The notes beneath the pieces are model-generated. The model worked only from the letters and a program-made list of their open reading frames with translations, was not told the DNA's origin and searched no databases. Below, in pieces: positions 1-10,427 of a stretch of DNA of 64,000 nucleotides. Made by a program: the position numbers and the translations under genes. The stretch lies in NCBI RefSeq assembly GCF_005503145.1, contig NZ_SCNV01000004.1, positions 62,001 through 126,000 of the forward strand, given 5' to 3'. Source of the stretch: Burkholderia sp. 4M9327F10 (GTDB taxonomy: Bacteria > Pseudomonadota > Gammaproteobacteria > Burkholderiales > Burkholderiaceae). Position 1 is the first letter of the stretch. Every line of letters begins with the position of its first letter.

Positions 1-222
1 TTGCTCGCGGCCGGCAGCGGCGCGCTGGGCGCGCGCCTGAGCGGACCGCTCGCCGAGCCGTCGAGCCTCGACGCATTGGCTACCGGCGACGGCGATGCGC
101 TGCCGGTCGGCGACGACTGCACGCCGCGCACGCTGCAATCGGCGGTGGGCCTGGTGTGGCGCGCCGTGATCCTGTGGATGATCCTGCTGCTGATGCTGAC
201 GATCGCCGTGTGGGTCGCCTGA
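1..222 (+). CDS. cobD: Cobalamin biosynthesis protein CobD/CbiB, C-terminal fragment
   Basis: Only the last 73 codons are present; the frame is open from the first base, so the gene begins outside the window. The fragment has a glycine- and alanine-rich stretch, then a final hydrophobic helix (about residues 52-72) ending in WVA. This fits the C-terminus of CobD/CbiB, the inner-membrane adenosylcobinamide-phosphate synthase that joins cobyric acid to its aminopropanol arm. The family call rests on the short tail alone (gly-rich segment, DD, then RAV-type membrane helix), so another polytopic membrane protein is possible. Confidence 0.6.
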   Translation: MLAAGSGALGARLSGPLAEPSSLDALATGDGDALPVGDDCTPRTLQSAVGLVWRAVILWMILLLMLTIAVWVA

Positions 223-285
223 CGCACGAGGCCAGGAAGTCGGCGCTTACAACCGAGACGAAGCGCCGTCAGCGTCACTTCTCTT

Positions 286-609
286 TTAATCGTCAAGCGG
301 ATTGCGCGCGGTCCCGCATTGCCAGCACACCGTAAACTGCGCTTCGAGCGTCTCGCCGCACTGGCTGCAACGCCAGGACGGTGCGCCCGCGCCCGGTCCC
401 TGCGCGGCCATATCGATCAGCTTGCGCGCCATGGTCTCGTCACGTTCGTCGACGAGCCACAACTCGGGCGCGCATTGATCCGCTGGAATCTCCCCTAGCG
501 CGCCGTTCAGGTAGCGGTTGTGCAACTCACATGCAATCCCCGCCGTCGCCAGCACGTTGATCCAATGCTGTCCGATCAGCAGATTCGGCGCGCGCATCAG
601 TTTCATCAT
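286..609 (-). CDS. DUF2007 protein with C-terminal zinc ribbon
   Basis: A 107-residue soluble protein. The N-terminal two thirds (MKLMRAPNLLIGQHWINVL through LWLVDERDETMARKLI) has the pattern of the DUF2007 'putative signal transducing protein' fold, a small alpha/beta domain. The C-terminus has two CxxC pairs (CSQC near residue 81 and CWQC near 95) that should bind one zinc. The molecular role is not known. Two adjacent ATG codons open the gene; the first is given here. It is convergent with the cobD fragment and stands apart from rsgA. Confidence 0.75.
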   Translation of the reverse strand: MMKLMRAPNLLIGQHWINVLATAGIACELHNRYLNGALGEIPADQCAPELWLVDERDETMARKLIDMAAQGPGAGAPSWRCSQCGETLEAQFTVCWQCGTARNPLDD

Positions 610-687
610 GGCTGGAGATCCGTGGCGGCGGGGTGTGGAGGATAAGGTAGGGGAGACGCCTGGGGTAGATCAGGCGCCGCTCAGCGC

Positions 688-1623
688 TCAGCGAACGATC
701 TGGCTCGCCTCATGAACCAGTTGCGCATACAACGCATGCCGGGCTGGCGTGATGCGCCCATCGGCGACCGCTTCAAGAATCGCACATCCCGGTTCCTGCA
801 GGTGATGGCAGTTATAGAAGCGGCAATTGGGCAGCAGTGGCCGGAATTCGGGGAACGCGCGCTCAAGCTTGCCCTCGGTCAGATGGTGCAGGCCGAATTC
901 CTGAAACCCCGGCGAATCGATCAACGCACCGCCATCCGGCAACGGATACAGGCGTGTGAAGGTGGTCGTGTGGCGCCCGCTATTCAGCGCCGTCGAGATC
1001 TCACGGGTCGCGACCTCGGCGTTGGGCACCACCAGGTTCACCAGCGTCGATTTACCCATGCCCGACTGGCCCAGCAACAGCGTCGCATGGCCGCGCAGGT
1101 GCTCGTCTAGCGCCGCCCGGGCGGCTTCCGGCTCAGTCTTGATCGACAGTTCCACGACGGTATAGCCCAGCGCCTGGTAGTTCGCGAGCCGGGTGCGCGC
1201 GCCGGGCAAGGCGGCCGTGACGTCGGTCTTGTTCAGCACGATCAGCGGCTTCAGTTCGTTCGCCTCGGCCGCCACCAGCGCACGGCCGAGCAGATCCTCG
1301 CTGAAGTGCGGTTCGGTGGCGAGCACGATCAGCAGTTGATCGAGGTTCGCCGCGAACAGCTTCGATTTGTACTGGTCGGAACGGTAGAGCAGGTTGCGCC
1401 GCTCGCCGATCTCGACGATCACGCCCTGATCGGCCGAGGTCGGTTCGTAGATCACACGATCGCCGACCGCCACCTCGCTGCGCTTGCCGCGCGGGAAGCA
1501 CTGCAACATGGCGCTGCCGTCTTCCGGCGCCACCAGGTAGTGGCGCCCATGCGCCGCGATGACAAGGCCGCCCACGCGCGTGCCGGACGGCGCGCGCGCC
1601 GCTTTCGGGGAGCGCGCCCTCAT
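688..1623 (-). CDS. rsgA: Ribosome small-subunit-dependent GTPase A
   Basis: RsgA (YjeQ) is a GTPase that checks late 30S subunit maturation. The 311 residues show an N-terminal OB-like domain, then the circularly permuted GTPase order: the G4 motif NKTD comes first, followed by the P-loop GQSGMGKST and the G3 DSPG motif. A zinc finger follows with Cys-x4-Cys-x-His (CRFYNCHH) and a later Cys. All expected residues are intact. Its ATG overlaps the stop of the M48 protease gene by four bases (ATGA), so the two are translationally coupled, an arrangement familiar in Burkholderia. Confidence 0.96.
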   Translation of the reverse strand: MRARSPKAARAPSGTRVGGLVIAAHGRHYLVAPEDGSAMLQCFPRGKRSEVAVGDRVIYEPTSADQGVIVEIGERRNLLYRSDQYKSKLFAANLDQLLIVLATEPHFSEDLLGRALVAAEANELKPLIVLNKTDVTAALPGARTRLANYQALGYTVVELSIKTEPEAARAALDEHLRGHATLLLGQSGMGKSTLVNLVVPNAEVATREISTALNSGRHTTTFTRLYPLPDGGALIDSPGFQEFGLHHLTEGKLERAFPEFRPLLPNCRFYNCHHLQEPGCAILEAVADGRITPARHALYAQLVHEASQIVR

Positions 1624-2879
1624 GCGTGCCGCAGCAGACGGTCGATCCGCTGCGACGCCGGCGGATGCGAGTAATAGAACGCGGTGTAGAGCGGGTCGGG
1701 GGTGAGCGTCGAGGCGTTGTCTTCGTACAGCTTCACGAGCGCGTTGACCAGATCCTGTGCATCGGTCTGGGTAGCGGCAAACGCGTCGGCTTCGAATTCG
1801 TGCTTGCGCGAGCTGAGGCTGCTAAGCGGCGTCACGAAGAACAGGAACACCGGCAGCGCGAGGAAGAACAGCACCAGTGCGAGCCCGCTGTTGCCGCCCA
1901 GCAGCGACGGCCGCACACCAAGCCCCTCGTAGAACCAGACGCATTGCATGAGCCAGCCGAGCAGCGCGAGCATCGCGAGGCTGACGGCGAAAATCACGAT
2001 CATCCGCTTGATCACATGGCGGCGCTTGAAGTGGCCGAGCTCGTGGGCGAGCACGGCTTCGATTTCGCTGCCCGACAGGCGCGCGAGCAGGGTGTCGAAG
2101 AAGACGATGCGCTTGGCCGCGCCGAAGCCCGTGAAATACGCATTGCCGTGCGCGGAACGGCGGCTGCCGTCCATCACGAACAGGCCCTTGGCCGCGAAAC
2201 CGCAGCGCTTCATCAACGCTTCGATGCGGTTTTTCAGCGCTTCGTCCTTGAGCGGTTCGAACTTGTTGAAGAGCGGCGCGATGAACGACGGATACAGCAC
2301 CAGCACCAGCAACTGGAACACCACCCACACGACCCACGTCCACACCCACCACAGGCTGCCGGCCTGGTTCATCAGCCACAGCACGACGAACAGCAGCGGC
2401 AGGCCGAAGGCCGCGCCGAGCAGCAGGCCCTTGATACGGTCGGCGAAAAAGATGCCCTTGCCCATGCGGTTAAAACCGAAGCGCTCTTCGATCACGAACT
2501 GCCGGTAGTAGTCGAACGGCAGGTCCACCACACCGGTGATCGCAACCACCGCCGCAATCAGGGCGATCTGGCCGAGGTAGCCGCGGCCGAGCCAGTCGGA
2601 AATGGTCAGATCGAGCGCCTGCACGCCGCCCAGCAGCGTGAGCCCGATCAGCACGGCCGCACTGACGACGATCTCGAGCATCGTCAGCCGGGTGCGTTCG
2701 ATGGTGTAGTCCGCGGCGCGCTGGTGCGCGGTGAGCGCGATGGTTGCCGCGAACCGGCCCGGCACCTGCCCGCGATGAGCCGCGACGAAGCGGACTTGCC
2801 GCGACGCGAGCCAGAGCTTGGTGCCGACCATCGCCACGACGGCAATTGCGATCAGAACGGTGAAGTACAGGGTAGGCAT
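1620..2879 (-). CDS. M48-family membrane metallopeptidase (Ste24-like)
   Basis: A 419-residue polytopic inner-membrane zinc protease of the CAAX-protease/Ste24 group. Several hydrophobic helices in the N-terminal 200 residues are followed by the zinc motif HELGH in '[13 protein letters not shown]', another membrane pair, and the third ligand region with FEADAFAA (Glu-x3-Asp). Family members clear misfolded membrane proteins; bacterial substrates are largely undefined. It is first in a pair with rsgA (four-base overlap) and is divergent from orn, with about 140 bases between the start codons for both promoters. Confidence 0.93.
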   Translation of the reverse strand: MPTLYFTVLIAIAVVAMVGTKLWLASRQVRFVAAHRGQVPGRFAATIALTAHQRAADYTIERTRLTMLEIVVSAAVLIGLTLLGGVQALDLTISDWLGRGYLGQIALIAAVVAITGVVDLPFDYYRQFVIEERFGFNRMGKGIFFADRIKGLLLGAAFGLPLLFVVLWLMNQAGSLWWVWTWVVWVVFQLLVLVLYPSFIAPLFNKFEPLKDEALKNRIEALMKRCGFAAKGLFVMDGSRRSAHGNAYFTGFGAAKRIVFFDTLLARLSGSEIEAVLAHELGHFKRRHVIKRMIVIFAVSLAMLALLGWLMQCVWFYEGLGVRPSLLGGNSGLALVLFFLALPVFLFFVTPLSSLSSRKHEFEADAFAATQTDAQDLVNALVKLYEDNASTLTPDPLYTAFYYSHPPASQRIDRLLRHA

Positions 2880-3019
2880 CCGGGGAATCCGTGGTATCTA
2901 TGCGAGAATTATATGTTTCTTCCCGCCGGCTGGCGGGGCCACGCTCAAACGAACTGTTTCAACGGCGCCAGGGCGCGTCCTGCCGGGCCGCGCGGCGCTG
3001 TTCAACCAAGGCTGCCTTC

Positions 3020-3628
3020 ATGACTGACATCCTCGAATCCGCTGGCGAGCCTACGCTCGTGCGCAGCGACATGAACCTGATCTGGCTGGACATGGAGATG
3101 ACCGGGCTCGAGCCCGATACCGACCGCATCATCGAGATCGCCGTGGTCGTGACCAATTCCACGCTCGACAAGGTAGTCGAAGGGCCGGTGCTCGCGATCC
3201 ACCAGAGCGACGAAACGCTCGCCAAGATGGATCAGTGGAACCAGAACACCCACGGCCGCTCGGGGCTGATCGACCGGGTGCGCGCTTCGAGCGTCAGCGA
3301 AGCGGACGCCACCGCGCAGATCCGCGAGTTCCTCGGCCAGTACGTGCCGCCGGGCAAGTCGCCGATGTGCGGCAACTCCATCTGCCAGGACCGCCGCTTC
3401 ATGGCGCGCTGGATGCCGGATCTGGAAACCTTCTTCCATTACCGCAATCTCGACGTGAGCACGCTGAAGGAACTGTGCCGCCGCTGGCAGCCGGCCATCT
3501 ACAAAGGCTTCCAGAAGCGCGCCATGCACACGGCGCTGGCGGACATCCACGAATCGATCGACGAGCTCAAGTACTACCGCGAGCATTTCCTGATTCCGGC
3601 GGCCAGCGCCCCGGTGACGGAAGAGTGA
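3020..3628 (+). CDS. orn: Oligoribonuclease
   Basis: Orn degrades the di- to pentanucleotides left by other RNases and also pGpG, the breakdown product of cyclic di-GMP. It is a DEDDh exonuclease: the first acidic pair is in WLDMEMTG, with downstream Asp in ICQDRRFM and the His/Asp in [10 protein letters not shown]. The frame is open from further upstream, but the ATG at 3020 gives MTDILES and the usual short tail before [11 protein letters not shown], giving 202 residues. It is convergent with mog, whose stop lies 12 bases away. Loss of Orn raises c-di-GMP in other bacteria, relevant to the c-di-GMP-type regulators at 7198-8820 and 15764-17155. Confidence 0.96.
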   Translation: MTDILESAGEPTLVRSDMNLIWLDMEMTGLEPDTDRIIEIAVVVTNSTLDKVVEGPVLAIHQSDETLAKMDQWNQNTHGRSGLIDRVRASSVSEADATAQIREFLGQYVPPGKSPMCGNSICQDRRFMARWMPDLETFFHYRNLDVSTLKELCRRWQPAIYKGFQKRAMHTALADIHESIDELKYYREHFLIPAASAPVTEE

Positions 3629-3640
3629 AGACCGCGCCGC

Positions 3641-4276
3641 TCAGTCCTGACGCGGCGCACGCACGGCGTTTTTAGGCCGGAACGCTTTCACCACGGCGTC
3701 GTTCGTTTCCATGTACGGACCGCCGATCAGATCGATACAGTACGGTACCGCGGCAAAAATGCCCGGTACCTTCACCGCTCCCGCGTCGTCGCGCAAACCT
3801 TCCAGCGTTTCCCGGATCGACTTGGGTTGGCCCGGCAGATTCACAATCAGCGCCGCATGCCCGGGCGTCTCGCGGATGACCGCCACCTGCCGCGACAAAA
3901 TAGCCGTCGGCACGAAATTCAGGCTGATCTGGCGCATCTGCTCGCCGAACCCCGGCATTTCCTTGCTGCCCACGGCGAGCGTCGCCTCCGGCGTCACGTC
4001 GCGGCGCGACGGCCCGGTGCCGCCCGTAGTCAGGACCAGATCGCAGCCGGCTTCGTCCACCAGCTCGATGAGCGTGGCGGAGATGGTCGGCGCGTCGTCC
4101 TGAATCAACCGGGTTGTGGCTTGCCACGGCGAGGCGAGCGCCGCGCCCAGCCAGTCCTGCAGGGCCGGAATCCCTTTGTCCTCGTAGACGCCGGTGCTGG
4201 CCCGGTCGCTGATCGAGACCAGCCCGACCACGAGTTCGTCAGGATGGCTACGCGCGATCTTCGTCATCGTCGTCAT
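3641..4276 (-). CDS. mog: Molybdopterin adenylyltransferase
   Basis: Mog/MogA adenylates molybdopterin using ATP, preparing it for molybdate insertion by MoeA. The 211-residue protein carries the family signature [17 protein letters not shown] and a C-terminal GGPYMETND segment. It is slightly longer than E. coli MogA. The start codon overlaps the 3' end of darP by about 29 bases on the same strand. The other molybdenum cofactor genes (moeA, mobA, moaA) lie 40 kb away at 44717-47867. Confidence 0.93.
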   Translation of the reverse strand: MTTMTKIARSHPDELVVGLVSISDRASTGVYEDKGIPALQDWLGAALASPWQATTRLIQDDAPTISATLIELVDEAGCDLVLTTGGTGPSRRDVTPEATLAVGSKEMPGFGEQMRQISLNFVPTAILSRQVAVIRETPGHAALIVNLPGQPKSIRETLEGLRDDAGAVKVPGIFAAVPYCIDLIGGPYMETNDAVVKAFRPKNAVRAPRQD

Positions 4277-4862
4277 CCCCAGCGTCGTGCGCGTCGTCCG
4301 TGGCCGCTGCTGCCGGGCCGTCGGCGTTCTTGATCCACTGGAACAGCTCGCGGAAATAGCGCGGCGGCTTGCTCTGCTGCGCTTCCTTGCGGGCGTTGCG
4401 GATCAGCGTGCGGCCGGTCTGCGGGTCGGCTGCCGGGTGCTGACGGATGAATTCGGTCAGCGCGGCGTCGTCGGCGAGCAGTTTTTCACGGGTGCGCTCG
4501 ATCCAGTGCATGCGCGCCGTTTCGGCCTTGTTGATGCCGTTGTACGAATCCAGCGCGGTGCGCAGGGCGGCCGTTTCATCCTCGTGCAGCGAGCGCATGA
4601 CGCGGCCCACGTACTGGACCTGGCGGCGCTTACCCTCGTGATCGGTAATGCGGCGGGCTTCGCGCACGGCGTCGTCGAGCTTTTCGGGCATCGGCATGCG
4701 CTTCAGGGCGTCTTTCGGCAGCGCGATCAGCGCCTCGCCCAGTTCCTGCAGCGCATGCATTTCGCGCTTGAGCTGGGATTTGCTGGGACGGTCATACCCG
4801 TTCTCGTCGATCTCTGGCTCGGCGGCGGGTTCCATCGGTTGAATGCGGGTTTTACGTGTCAT
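4248..4862 (-). CDS. darP: Ribosome-associated protein DarP/YjgA (DUF615)
   Basis: A 204-residue, mostly helical, highly charged protein of the DUF615 family, which associates with late 50S precursors and helps peptidyl-transferase-centre maturation. Recognisable segments are [18 protein letters not shown] near residue 28 and [12 protein letters not shown] in the middle. The open frame extends upstream, but the ATG at 4862 (MTRKTRIQ) gives the normal length. The C-terminus is a short run rich in Asp (DDDDDE), encoded by GA-rich DNA overlapping mog. It is divergent from pmbA. Confidence 0.92.
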   Translation of the reverse strand: MTRKTRIQPMEPAAEPEIDENGYDRPSKSQLKREMHALQELGEALIALPKDALKRMPMPEKLDDAVREARRITDHEGKRRQVQYVGRVMRSLHEDETAALRTALDSYNGINKAETARMHWIERTREKLLADDAALTEFIRQHPAADPQTGRTLIRNARKEAQQSKPPRYFRELFQWIKNADGPAAAATDDAHDAGDDDDDEDRA

Positions 4863-5007
4863 ACCGTTATTGTAGCGTGCCGCGCCCCAGCGAATGCCAG
4901 GTGCGGCGGCGCGGACCTTGCTATGATCGCGGGATACGTAGCGACGTACTCGAGAACACACCGGAGGGCCGTGCGCGGCCCCGCCCAGGACGCAACGAAG
5001 GACGGCA

Positions 5008-6384
5008 ATGAATATGGCAGCAGACATCGACGTCAGACAGCGCTTTTTCCCGCATACCCAGGATGAACTGAAGGAAATCGCCTCGGACATCCTGCGTCAC
5101 GCAAAGTCGCTCGGCGGCACCGACGCCGCGACTGAAATCTCCGAAGGCGACGGCCTGTCCGTCTCCGTGCGGCGTGGCGAGGTCGAGACGATCGAACACA
5201 ATCGCGACAAGATGGTCGGCGTGACGGTTTTTATCGGCAACAAGCGCGGTAACGCGAGCACCTCGGACTTTTCCACGCAGGCGCTGAAGGATACGGTTGC
5301 GGCCGCCTACAACATCGCCCGCTTCACGGCGGAAGACGACTGCGCGGGCCTCGCGGAAAGCGAACTGCTCGAGACCGCGCCGCGGGACCTGGATTTGTAT
5401 CATCCGTGGAACCTCACGGCCGACGAAGCGGTCGAGATCGCCCGCCGCGCCGAAGATGCCGCGTTCGCCACCGACCCGCAGATTCGCAATTCGGAAGGCG
5501 CGAGCGTTTCGGCGCAGCATTCGCAGTTCGTGCTCGCAACTTCGCGCGGCTTCCTCTCCGGCTATCCGTATTCGCGCCACTATGTGGCGTGCGCGCCGAT
5601 CGCCGGCAGCGGCCGCAACATGCAGCGCGACGACTGGTACACCTCGAAGCGCAGCGCGGAGGAACTGGCCGATCCGGAAGCGATTGGCCGGTACGCGGCG
5701 CAACGGGCGCTGGCGCGCATCGGCGCGCGCGGCCTCGACACCCGCAAGGTGCCGGTGCTGTTCGAAGCGCCGCTGGCAGCGGGGCTGCTCGGCGCATTCG
5801 TGCAGGCCGTGAGCGGCGGTGCGCTGTACCGCAAGACCTCGTTCCTCGTCGACAGCCTTGGCAAGCCGGTGTTCGCGCCGCACGTGCAGGTGGTCGAAGA
5901 CCCGCATGTGGCGCGCGCCATGGGCAGCGCACCGTTCGACGAAGAGGGCGTGCGCACCAAACGGCGCTCGGTGGTGAAAGACGGCGTGGTGGAAGGCTAC
6001 TTCCTGTCCACCTACTCGGCGCGCAAGCTCGGCATGCAGACCACCGGCAACGCCGGCGGCTCGCACAACCTGTCGCTGCTGAGCTCGAAGACGCGTCCCG
6101 AGGACGACTTCGAGGCGATGCTGAAGAAACTCGGCACGGGTTTGCTGCTGACCGAACTGATGGGCCAGGGTGTCAATTACGTGACGGGCGACTATTCGCG
6201 CGGCGCGTCGGGCTTCTGGGTGGAGAACGGCAAGATCCAGTACCCGGTGGAGGAAATCACCGTGGCGAGCACGCTGCAGGAGATGTTCCACCATATCGTC
6301 GCGATCGGCGCGGACACGCTGGTGCGTGGCACGAAGCAGACCGGCTCGGTGCTGATCGAACGCATGACGATTGCCGGGCAGTAA
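5008..6384 (+). CDS. pmbA: Metalloprotease subunit PmbA (TldE)
   Basis: PmbA (TldE) forms a heterodimer with TldD; in E. coli this pair trims microcin B17 and degrades unfolded CcdA. The 458-residue protein covers the whole family: N-terminal domain with [14 protein letters not shown], a central GYPYSRHY segment and a C-terminal beta domain ending in the [11 protein letters not shown] motif. PmbA lacks the HExxxH zinc motif found in TldD, as expected. The start is one of two closely spaced ATGs (MNMAAD). No tldD gene lies in the window. A strong terminator follows at 6484. Confidence 0.94.
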   Translation: MNMAADIDVRQRFFPHTQDELKEIASDILRHAKSLGGTDAATEISEGDGLSVSVRRGEVETIEHNRDKMVGVTVFIGNKRGNASTSDFSTQALKDTVAAAYNIARFTAEDDCAGLAESELLETAPRDLDLYHPWNLTADEAVEIARRAEDAAFATDPQIRNSEGASVSAQHSQFVLATSRGFLSGYPYSRHYVACAPIAGSGRNMQRDDWYTSKRSAEELADPEAIGRYAAQRALARIGARGLDTRKVPVLFEAPLAAGLLGAFVQAVSGGALYRKTSFLVDSLGKPVFAPHVQVVEDPHVARAMGSAPFDEEGVRTKRRSVVKDGVVEGYFLSTYSARKLGMQTTGNAGGSHNLSLLSSKTRPEDDFEAMLKKLGTGLLLTELMGQGVNYVTGDYSRGASGFWVENGKIQYPVEEITVASTLQEMFHHIVAIGADTLVRGTKQTGSVLIERMTIAGQ

Positions 6385-6483
6385 GGTTGGCTAAGGCTAG
6401 GCCAGGCTAAACCAGACCGGCCGGTTCAGATCAAGGCCAGGCCCGACAAGGCCAGCGAGCCGGACTCGAATGCCGCAAACAGA

Positions 6484-6517
6484 AACGCCGGGGAAGAGCG
6501 CTTCCCCGGCGTTTTTT
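6484..6517. terminator. Intrinsic terminator between pmbA and folA
   Basis: A 13-bp stem (AACGCCGGGGAAG with CTTCCCCGGCGTT) around a four-base loop, directly followed by TTTT. It sits 100 bases after pmbA and 22 bases before the folA stop on the other strand. The T-run is on the plus strand, so it mainly ends pmbA transcription. Confidence 0.9.
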
Positions 6518-6538
6518 ATGCCCGCGGCCTGCGCGCGG

Positions 6539-7066
6539 TCAGGCTGGCGAGTGTTGCTCGCCCGCTGCCGCCGGCGTGCGCTGGTACGTCACGAACGCAT
6601 AGTCGAACTCGTTGGGCGCGTGAGCCCGATGCGTCTCGTGAGCCACTTCTTCCCATTCCTGCGGGTCGAGCGTCGCAAAGTAGGCGTCGCCTTCAAAGTC
6701 GATCGAAATTTCCGTGACAATCAGCTTGTCGGCGTGGCGCAGCCCTTCGGCGTACAGTTCGGCGCCGCCGATCAGGAAGGCCTCCGGCGCCTGGTCCTGG
6801 GCTGCGAGCCTGAGGGCGTCGTCGAGGTTGGTAGCGGTGTCGCAGCCGGCAAAGCGGCGCTTCGCGTCGCGCGTAACGACGATATTGCGCCGTCCGGGCA
6901 ACGGCCGGCCGATCGATTCGTGGGTCTTGCGGCCCATGATGATAGGAGCACCCATCGTCGTGCGCTTGAAGAACGCGAGATCTTCGGGCAGGCGCCAGGG
7001 TAACTGGTTGTCGCGGCCGATCACGCCATTACGGGCGCGAGCGACGATCAGGGTCAGCGTCGTCAT
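6539..7066 (-). CDS. folA: Dihydrofolate reductase
   Basis: FolA reduces dihydrofolate to tetrahydrofolate with NADPH, refilling the pool used by thymidylate synthase. The 175 residues start [17 protein letters not shown] and show the classic NQLPW and [16 protein letters not shown] motifs and the C-terminal DYAFVTYQR strand. An in-frame upstream extension exists, but the ATG at 7066 begins exactly where the family does. thyA, its usual partner and often its neighbour in beta-proteobacteria, lies on the other side of the 10-kb accessory block, so the block may have separated the pair. Confidence 0.96.
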   Translation of the reverse strand: MTTLTLIVARARNGVIGRDNQLPWRLPEDLAFFKRTTMGAPIIMGRKTHESIGRPLPGRRNIVVTRDAKRRFAGCDTATNLDDALRLAAQDQAPEAFLIGGAELYAEGLRHADKLIVTEISIDFEGDAYFATLDPQEWEEVAHETHRAHAPNEFDYAFVTYQRTPAAAGEQHSPA

Positions 7067-7168
7067 CGAATGAACACGGGAACGTAATCGCTCCGATTCT
7101 ACCTGACGCCTGCGCAGTCCCGGCCATGAGGCCGTGAGGCGATGAGGCGGTGGACGCGGGGCGCCTGG

Positions 7169-7192
7169 CCCCGCAGCCCCGCAGCCCCGCAG
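7169..7192. repeat. Three tandem copies of an 8-bp unit (CCCCGCAG)
   Basis: Perfect threefold repeat of CCCCGCAG in the 131-base gap between folA and the enhancer-binding protein gene, with loosely repeated ATGAGGC-type units just left of it (about 7120-7150). No promoter or terminator function can be seen in it. Confidence 0.8.
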
Positions 7193-7197
7193 CACCG

Positions 7198-8820
7198 TCA
7201 TTCGCCCGCACCGGCCTCGCCGTCGGGCAAACCGTCCTCATCTGCACAGATCATCTCGCGCAGACCGTGCGTACCCATCAGGCGGTACAACGTGACGCGC
7301 GAGATGCCGAGATCCGCGGCGGCCTCGTTCAGGCGGTGCCGGTGGCGCAGCAAGGCCGCTTCGATGGCGCGCTTCTCGGCTGCCTCACGAGCCTGCGCGA
7401 GACTCATGCTTTGCTGCGCGGTGTAATGAGCGAGATCGAGGTCCTCCGCCGAAATCAGCTTGTTTTCCGCCATCACGATCGCCCGGCGCACCCGGTTGAT
7501 CATCTCGCGCACGTTACCGGGCCAGTTGTAGTTGTACATGGCCTCGATCGCCGACGGCGTGAAGCCGCGGATCTTGCGCGCGCTGTCGGTCTTGAACTTG
7601 TGCATGATGTGATGCGCGAGAATCTCGATGTCCTTGCCGCGCGCGCGCAGCGGCGGCTCGTCGACGCGCAGCACGCACAGGCGGTGGAACAGGTCGGCGC
7701 GAAAGCGCCCGTCGCGCATCGCGATTTCGAGGTCAACGTGAGTGGCCGAAATGATCCGCACGTCGATCGGAATCGATTCGCGCCCGCCCAGCCGCTCGAT
7801 CTTGCCTTCCTGCAGGAAGCGCAGCAGGCTCGCCTGACTCTCGAGCGGCAGATCGCCGATCTCATCGAGCAGCAGCGTGCCGCCGTTGGCCTCTTCGACC
7901 CGGCCGATCTTGCGCTGATTGGCGCCGGTAAACGCGCCGCGTTCGTAGCCGAACAGCTCGGACTGCAGCAGATGATGCGGAATCGCCCCGCAGTTGATCG
8001 CGATGAACGGCGCCTTGCGGCGCCGCGAGCGTTCATGGATGGCGAGCGCGGTGAGCTCCTTGCCGGTGCCCGACTCGCCGGAGATGAACACGCTCGCATC
8101 GGTATTGGCGACCTTGCGGATCGTGCGGAACAGTTGCTGCATTGCCTCGCAGGTGCCGACCATCTCGTCTTCTTCACTGGGCGCGGCGCTGGCGATAACA
8201 TCGTCGGGATCGCACAGCGTGACCATGCCGAAGGCGTGGCTGACGAGATAGTCGATGGTGGCGTTGGCTACCGGCGTCTTCACGAAGTCGAAACAGTAGT
8301 GGCGGATCAGGCGGCGCACTTCCGGGTCGGTCAGGCGCTCGGAGGTGGAGAGCGCGATCCAGCCGATCTGCTGTTGCCGCAGTCCCGCTTCGAGGCTGCC
8401 CAGGTCGCGCAGCGCGAAACTCGCCAGATCGACGATGCCTGCACACACCATATCGGGCTTGAGCAGGCGTGCGACCTCATGCGCCGAGCGCGCGACCAGC
8501 ACGTTCCAGCCGCGGCTTTTCAGATGAGCGGAAAGTGTCTCGTCCGGCGTGCGGGCGACGTAGAGCAGCGTTCGCTCGGTTTGCGCATGCGGTGTCCCTG
8601 GCGCCTCGCGGGTGCTGACTGACGGAGCCTGCGCCCGTCCTGCCGAAGCGTCCTGCGGACGCGCCGCAAGCACTTCCGCGGCGCGTGTCAGAGCCACTTC
8701 GTTCGGGCGCACCACTTGCACGTCCTGCGCTCGTCCCACGGCTCGCTCGCTCGGGCGGGCTAACGACAGGTGCGTGCCTGAGGGCGGCGTAACACTGGAA
8801 AGATGGGGTGATTCGCGCAC
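7198..8820 (-). CDS. Sigma-54 enhancer-binding regulator, VpsR/BerB-like (paralogue 1)
   Basis: About 540 residues. An N-terminal stretch of roughly 80 residues is low-complexity. A receiver-like domain follows (TLLYVARTP to HAFGMVTL) with an Asp at the phospho-acceptor position in GIVDLA. The AAA+ domain has Walker A GESGTGKE, the sigma-54 contact loop GAFTGA and Walker [13 protein letters not shown] Fis-type helix-turn-helix ends the protein ([13 protein letters not shown]). The receiver resembles that of VpsR and BerB, both cyclic di-GMP-binding regulators. The start is a GTG at 8820, six bases after GAGG; an in-frame TTG six bases upstream has no usable spacing. It follows the fapF-like gene by 24 bases and probably belongs to its operon. 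Closely similar to 15764-17155. Confidence 0.92.
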   Translation of the reverse strand: MRESPHLSSVTPPSGTHLSLARPSERAVGRAQDVQVVRPNEVALTRAAEVLAARPQDASAGRAQAPSVSTREAPGTPHAQTERTLLYVARTPDETLSAHLKSRGWNVLVARSAHEVARLLKPDMVCAGIVDLASFALRDLGSLEAGLRQQQIGWIALSTSERLTDPEVRRLIRHYCFDFVKTPVANATIDYLVSHAFGMVTLCDPDDVIASAAPSEEDEMVGTCEAMQQLFRTIRKVANTDASVFISGESGTGKELTALAIHERSRRRKAPFIAINCGAIPHHLLQSELFGYERGAFTGANQRKIGRVEEANGGTLLLDEIGDLPLESQASLLRFLQEGKIERLGGRESIPIDVRIISATHVDLEIAMRDGRFRADLFHRLCVLRVDEPPLRARGKDIEILAHHIMHKFKTDSARKIRGFTPSAIEAMYNYNWPGNVREMINRVRRAIVMAENKLISAEDLDLAHYTAQQSMSLAQAREAAEKRAIEAALLRHRHRLNEAAADLGISRVTLYRLMGTHGLREMICADEDGLPDGEAGAGE

Positions 8821-8844
8821 GATCAACCTCGTATCGTTAGCACG

Positions 8845-10320
8845 TCAGAAGGTGTAGGGAAAGCGCACGCCGACCACGAAGTTCGGCGTGTCGGGCGTAA
8901 GGCCGACCGAAACCGAACCGTTGATCGTCAGGTGCTTGTTCACTACGTGATTCAAGCCGAATGTCAGCGCGGCGGCAGTGGTCTCGCTGCCGGGCACCTT
9001 CGAATAGGAGCCGCCGGGCGCCTTGGTTTGCGATTCCGGTTCCAGCGCCATCGTGTACGACACGCTGGCCGAGTCCTTGTCCGAGAATGCAAGCGCTGCG
9101 CCGCCGCCGAACTGGATGACGTCGCCGAGCTTGACCGTCGCCGGCTCGGTCTGGCCGATGACCGACGAGATATCCGCGAACGAACGCGCAATGTTGTAGG
9201 TGTAAGAGAGGCTGCCGAACAGCACGACCGGATCGTAGGTCTTCAGGACCGACAGGCCCGCCGTGACGTTCCAGAAGCCGGTGCCGGTGGGCAGCTTGCT
9301 GGGCGCGACGAGGTTGGTATTGTCCGCGTCGACCTGCTGCAGCTTGATGCCGAACGGCGACGAACCGCTTGGCGTCTTGATGCGCAGACTGCCGACGAGA
9401 TCGGGAAGACTGTTGGTTTCCTTCAGGATCTCGTAGTACAGCCCAAAGTTGATGTCGCCGATATCGCTCGAATTGGCCGACGCGTCCGACACCTGGCTCG
9501 CCGCGCCGCCCGCGCCGCCGACGATGAAATTGCTGTGCCGGTAGATATACGGCACGTCGAGATCGACGCTCAGGCGGTCGCTGATGCCGTAGCGCGTGTC
9601 GAGATCCGCCATCACCTGGTGCGACTTGGTCTCGCCCAGGTTGATGTTGCCGAGGAAAATCGCATCGAGAGCGAGGAAGCCCGACAGTTGCAACTGGCGG
9701 CGATCGTAATAGGTATCGCTGATGCCCCAGTCGAAGGTGAGCTTGTGGTCGAACAGCGGCGTGTGCTGCTGGCTCTGTACCACGGCATCCTCCGATTGCG
9801 TGCGCACCGGCTGCGCCGCTTTCTGGGTTTGCCCCACGCTGCCCGAGCCATCGGTGGCGCCCGGCAGGCCGCCGGCGGTGCTGCCGCTTGTGCCACTGTT
9901 TGTGCCGCTGCTCGTGCTGTTGTCCGGCGTCGGAGGATTGACCGGCACGCCGGTCGCGGTGCCCGTGCCGCTGCCGGGCGCGGGCGTTCCCGGGTTCACC
10001 TGGGCGAGCGGCGGCAGCGGTACCGGCAGGCCGTCGGCGCCGGGTTGTTCGGCGACCGTGCCGTTGTCGGACGGTGCGCCGTAGCCCGGCGCACCCTTGC
10101 CGCGCTGCGACATTTCGAGGTTGGTGACCTGTTGTTCGAGCGAATTGATCTGCTTCTGCTGTTCGTCGACCACCCGCATCAACGTGTTCAGCCGGTCCTC
10201 GAGCGATTGATCTGCGAGCGCCTGCGCGCTGGCCCCTTGTGAAAGTGCAAACAGCATGACTGCTGCAGGGATGGCCGCTAACATCACGCGCGGTACCCCG
10301 GTCGTTGAGAATCTGTTCAT
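8845..10320 (-). CDS. fapF: FapF-like outer-membrane amyloid transporter
   Basis: A 491-residue secreted protein. A signal peptide ends at about residue 33 (ASA-QA). Residues 36-72 form a heptad-like coiled coil (LEDRLNTLMRVVDEQQKQI...). Residues 75-165 are a Pro/Gly/Ser/Thr linker, and residues 190-491 show alternating strand patterns ending in aromatic Phe (FPYTF), the outer-membrane barrel signature. This coiled coil-linker-barrel plan is that of Pseudomonas FapF, the trimeric pore that exports amyloid subunits. The ATG at 10320 follows GGGGGA by eight bases; an upstream in-frame start would add 12 residues before the signal peptide. It is last of the C-D-E-F series. Confidence 0.8.
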   Translation of the reverse strand: MNRFSTTGVPRVMLAAIPAAVMLFALSQGASAQALADQSLEDRLNTLMRVVDEQQKQINSLEQQVTNLEMSQRGKGAPGYGAPSDNGTVAEQPGADGLPVPLPPLAQVNPGTPAPGSGTGTATGVPVNPPTPDNSTSSGTNSGTSGSTAGGLPGATDGSGSVGQTQKAAQPVRTQSEDAVVQSQQHTPLFDHKLTFDWGISDTYYDRRQLQLSGFLALDAIFLGNINLGETKSHQVMADLDTRYGISDRLSVDLDVPYIYRHSNFIVGGAGGAASQVSDASANSSDIGDINFGLYYEILKETNSLPDLVGSLRIKTPSGSSPFGIKLQQVDADNTNLVAPSKLPTGTGFWNVTAGLSVLKTYDPVVLFGSLSYTYNIARSFADISSVIGQTEPATVKLGDVIQFGGGAALAFSDKDSASVSYTMALEPESQTKAPGGSYSKVPGSETTAAALTFGLNHVVNKHLTINGSVSVGLTPDTPNFVVGVRFPYTF

Positions 10321-10427
10321 TTTGTGTTCCCCCGGTATTCTGACCGCGCGTCGCATGTCTCCTTGTGCATTGCGCGGTCGCTCTCGATACTTCGTTTTCC
10401 TTCGTTTTTAGCGAGTGGCGGCCCGCA

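Noticed and set aside
1626..3023. A long plus-strand frame opposite the M48 protease
   Set aside because: Low-complexity translation; the minus strand has the zinc motif HELGH and membrane helices.
6539..7201. A 220-residue form of FolA starting at 7201
   Set aside because: The extra 45 residues are Arg/Pro-rich and not part of the family; MTTLTLIVA at 7066 matches the FolA start.
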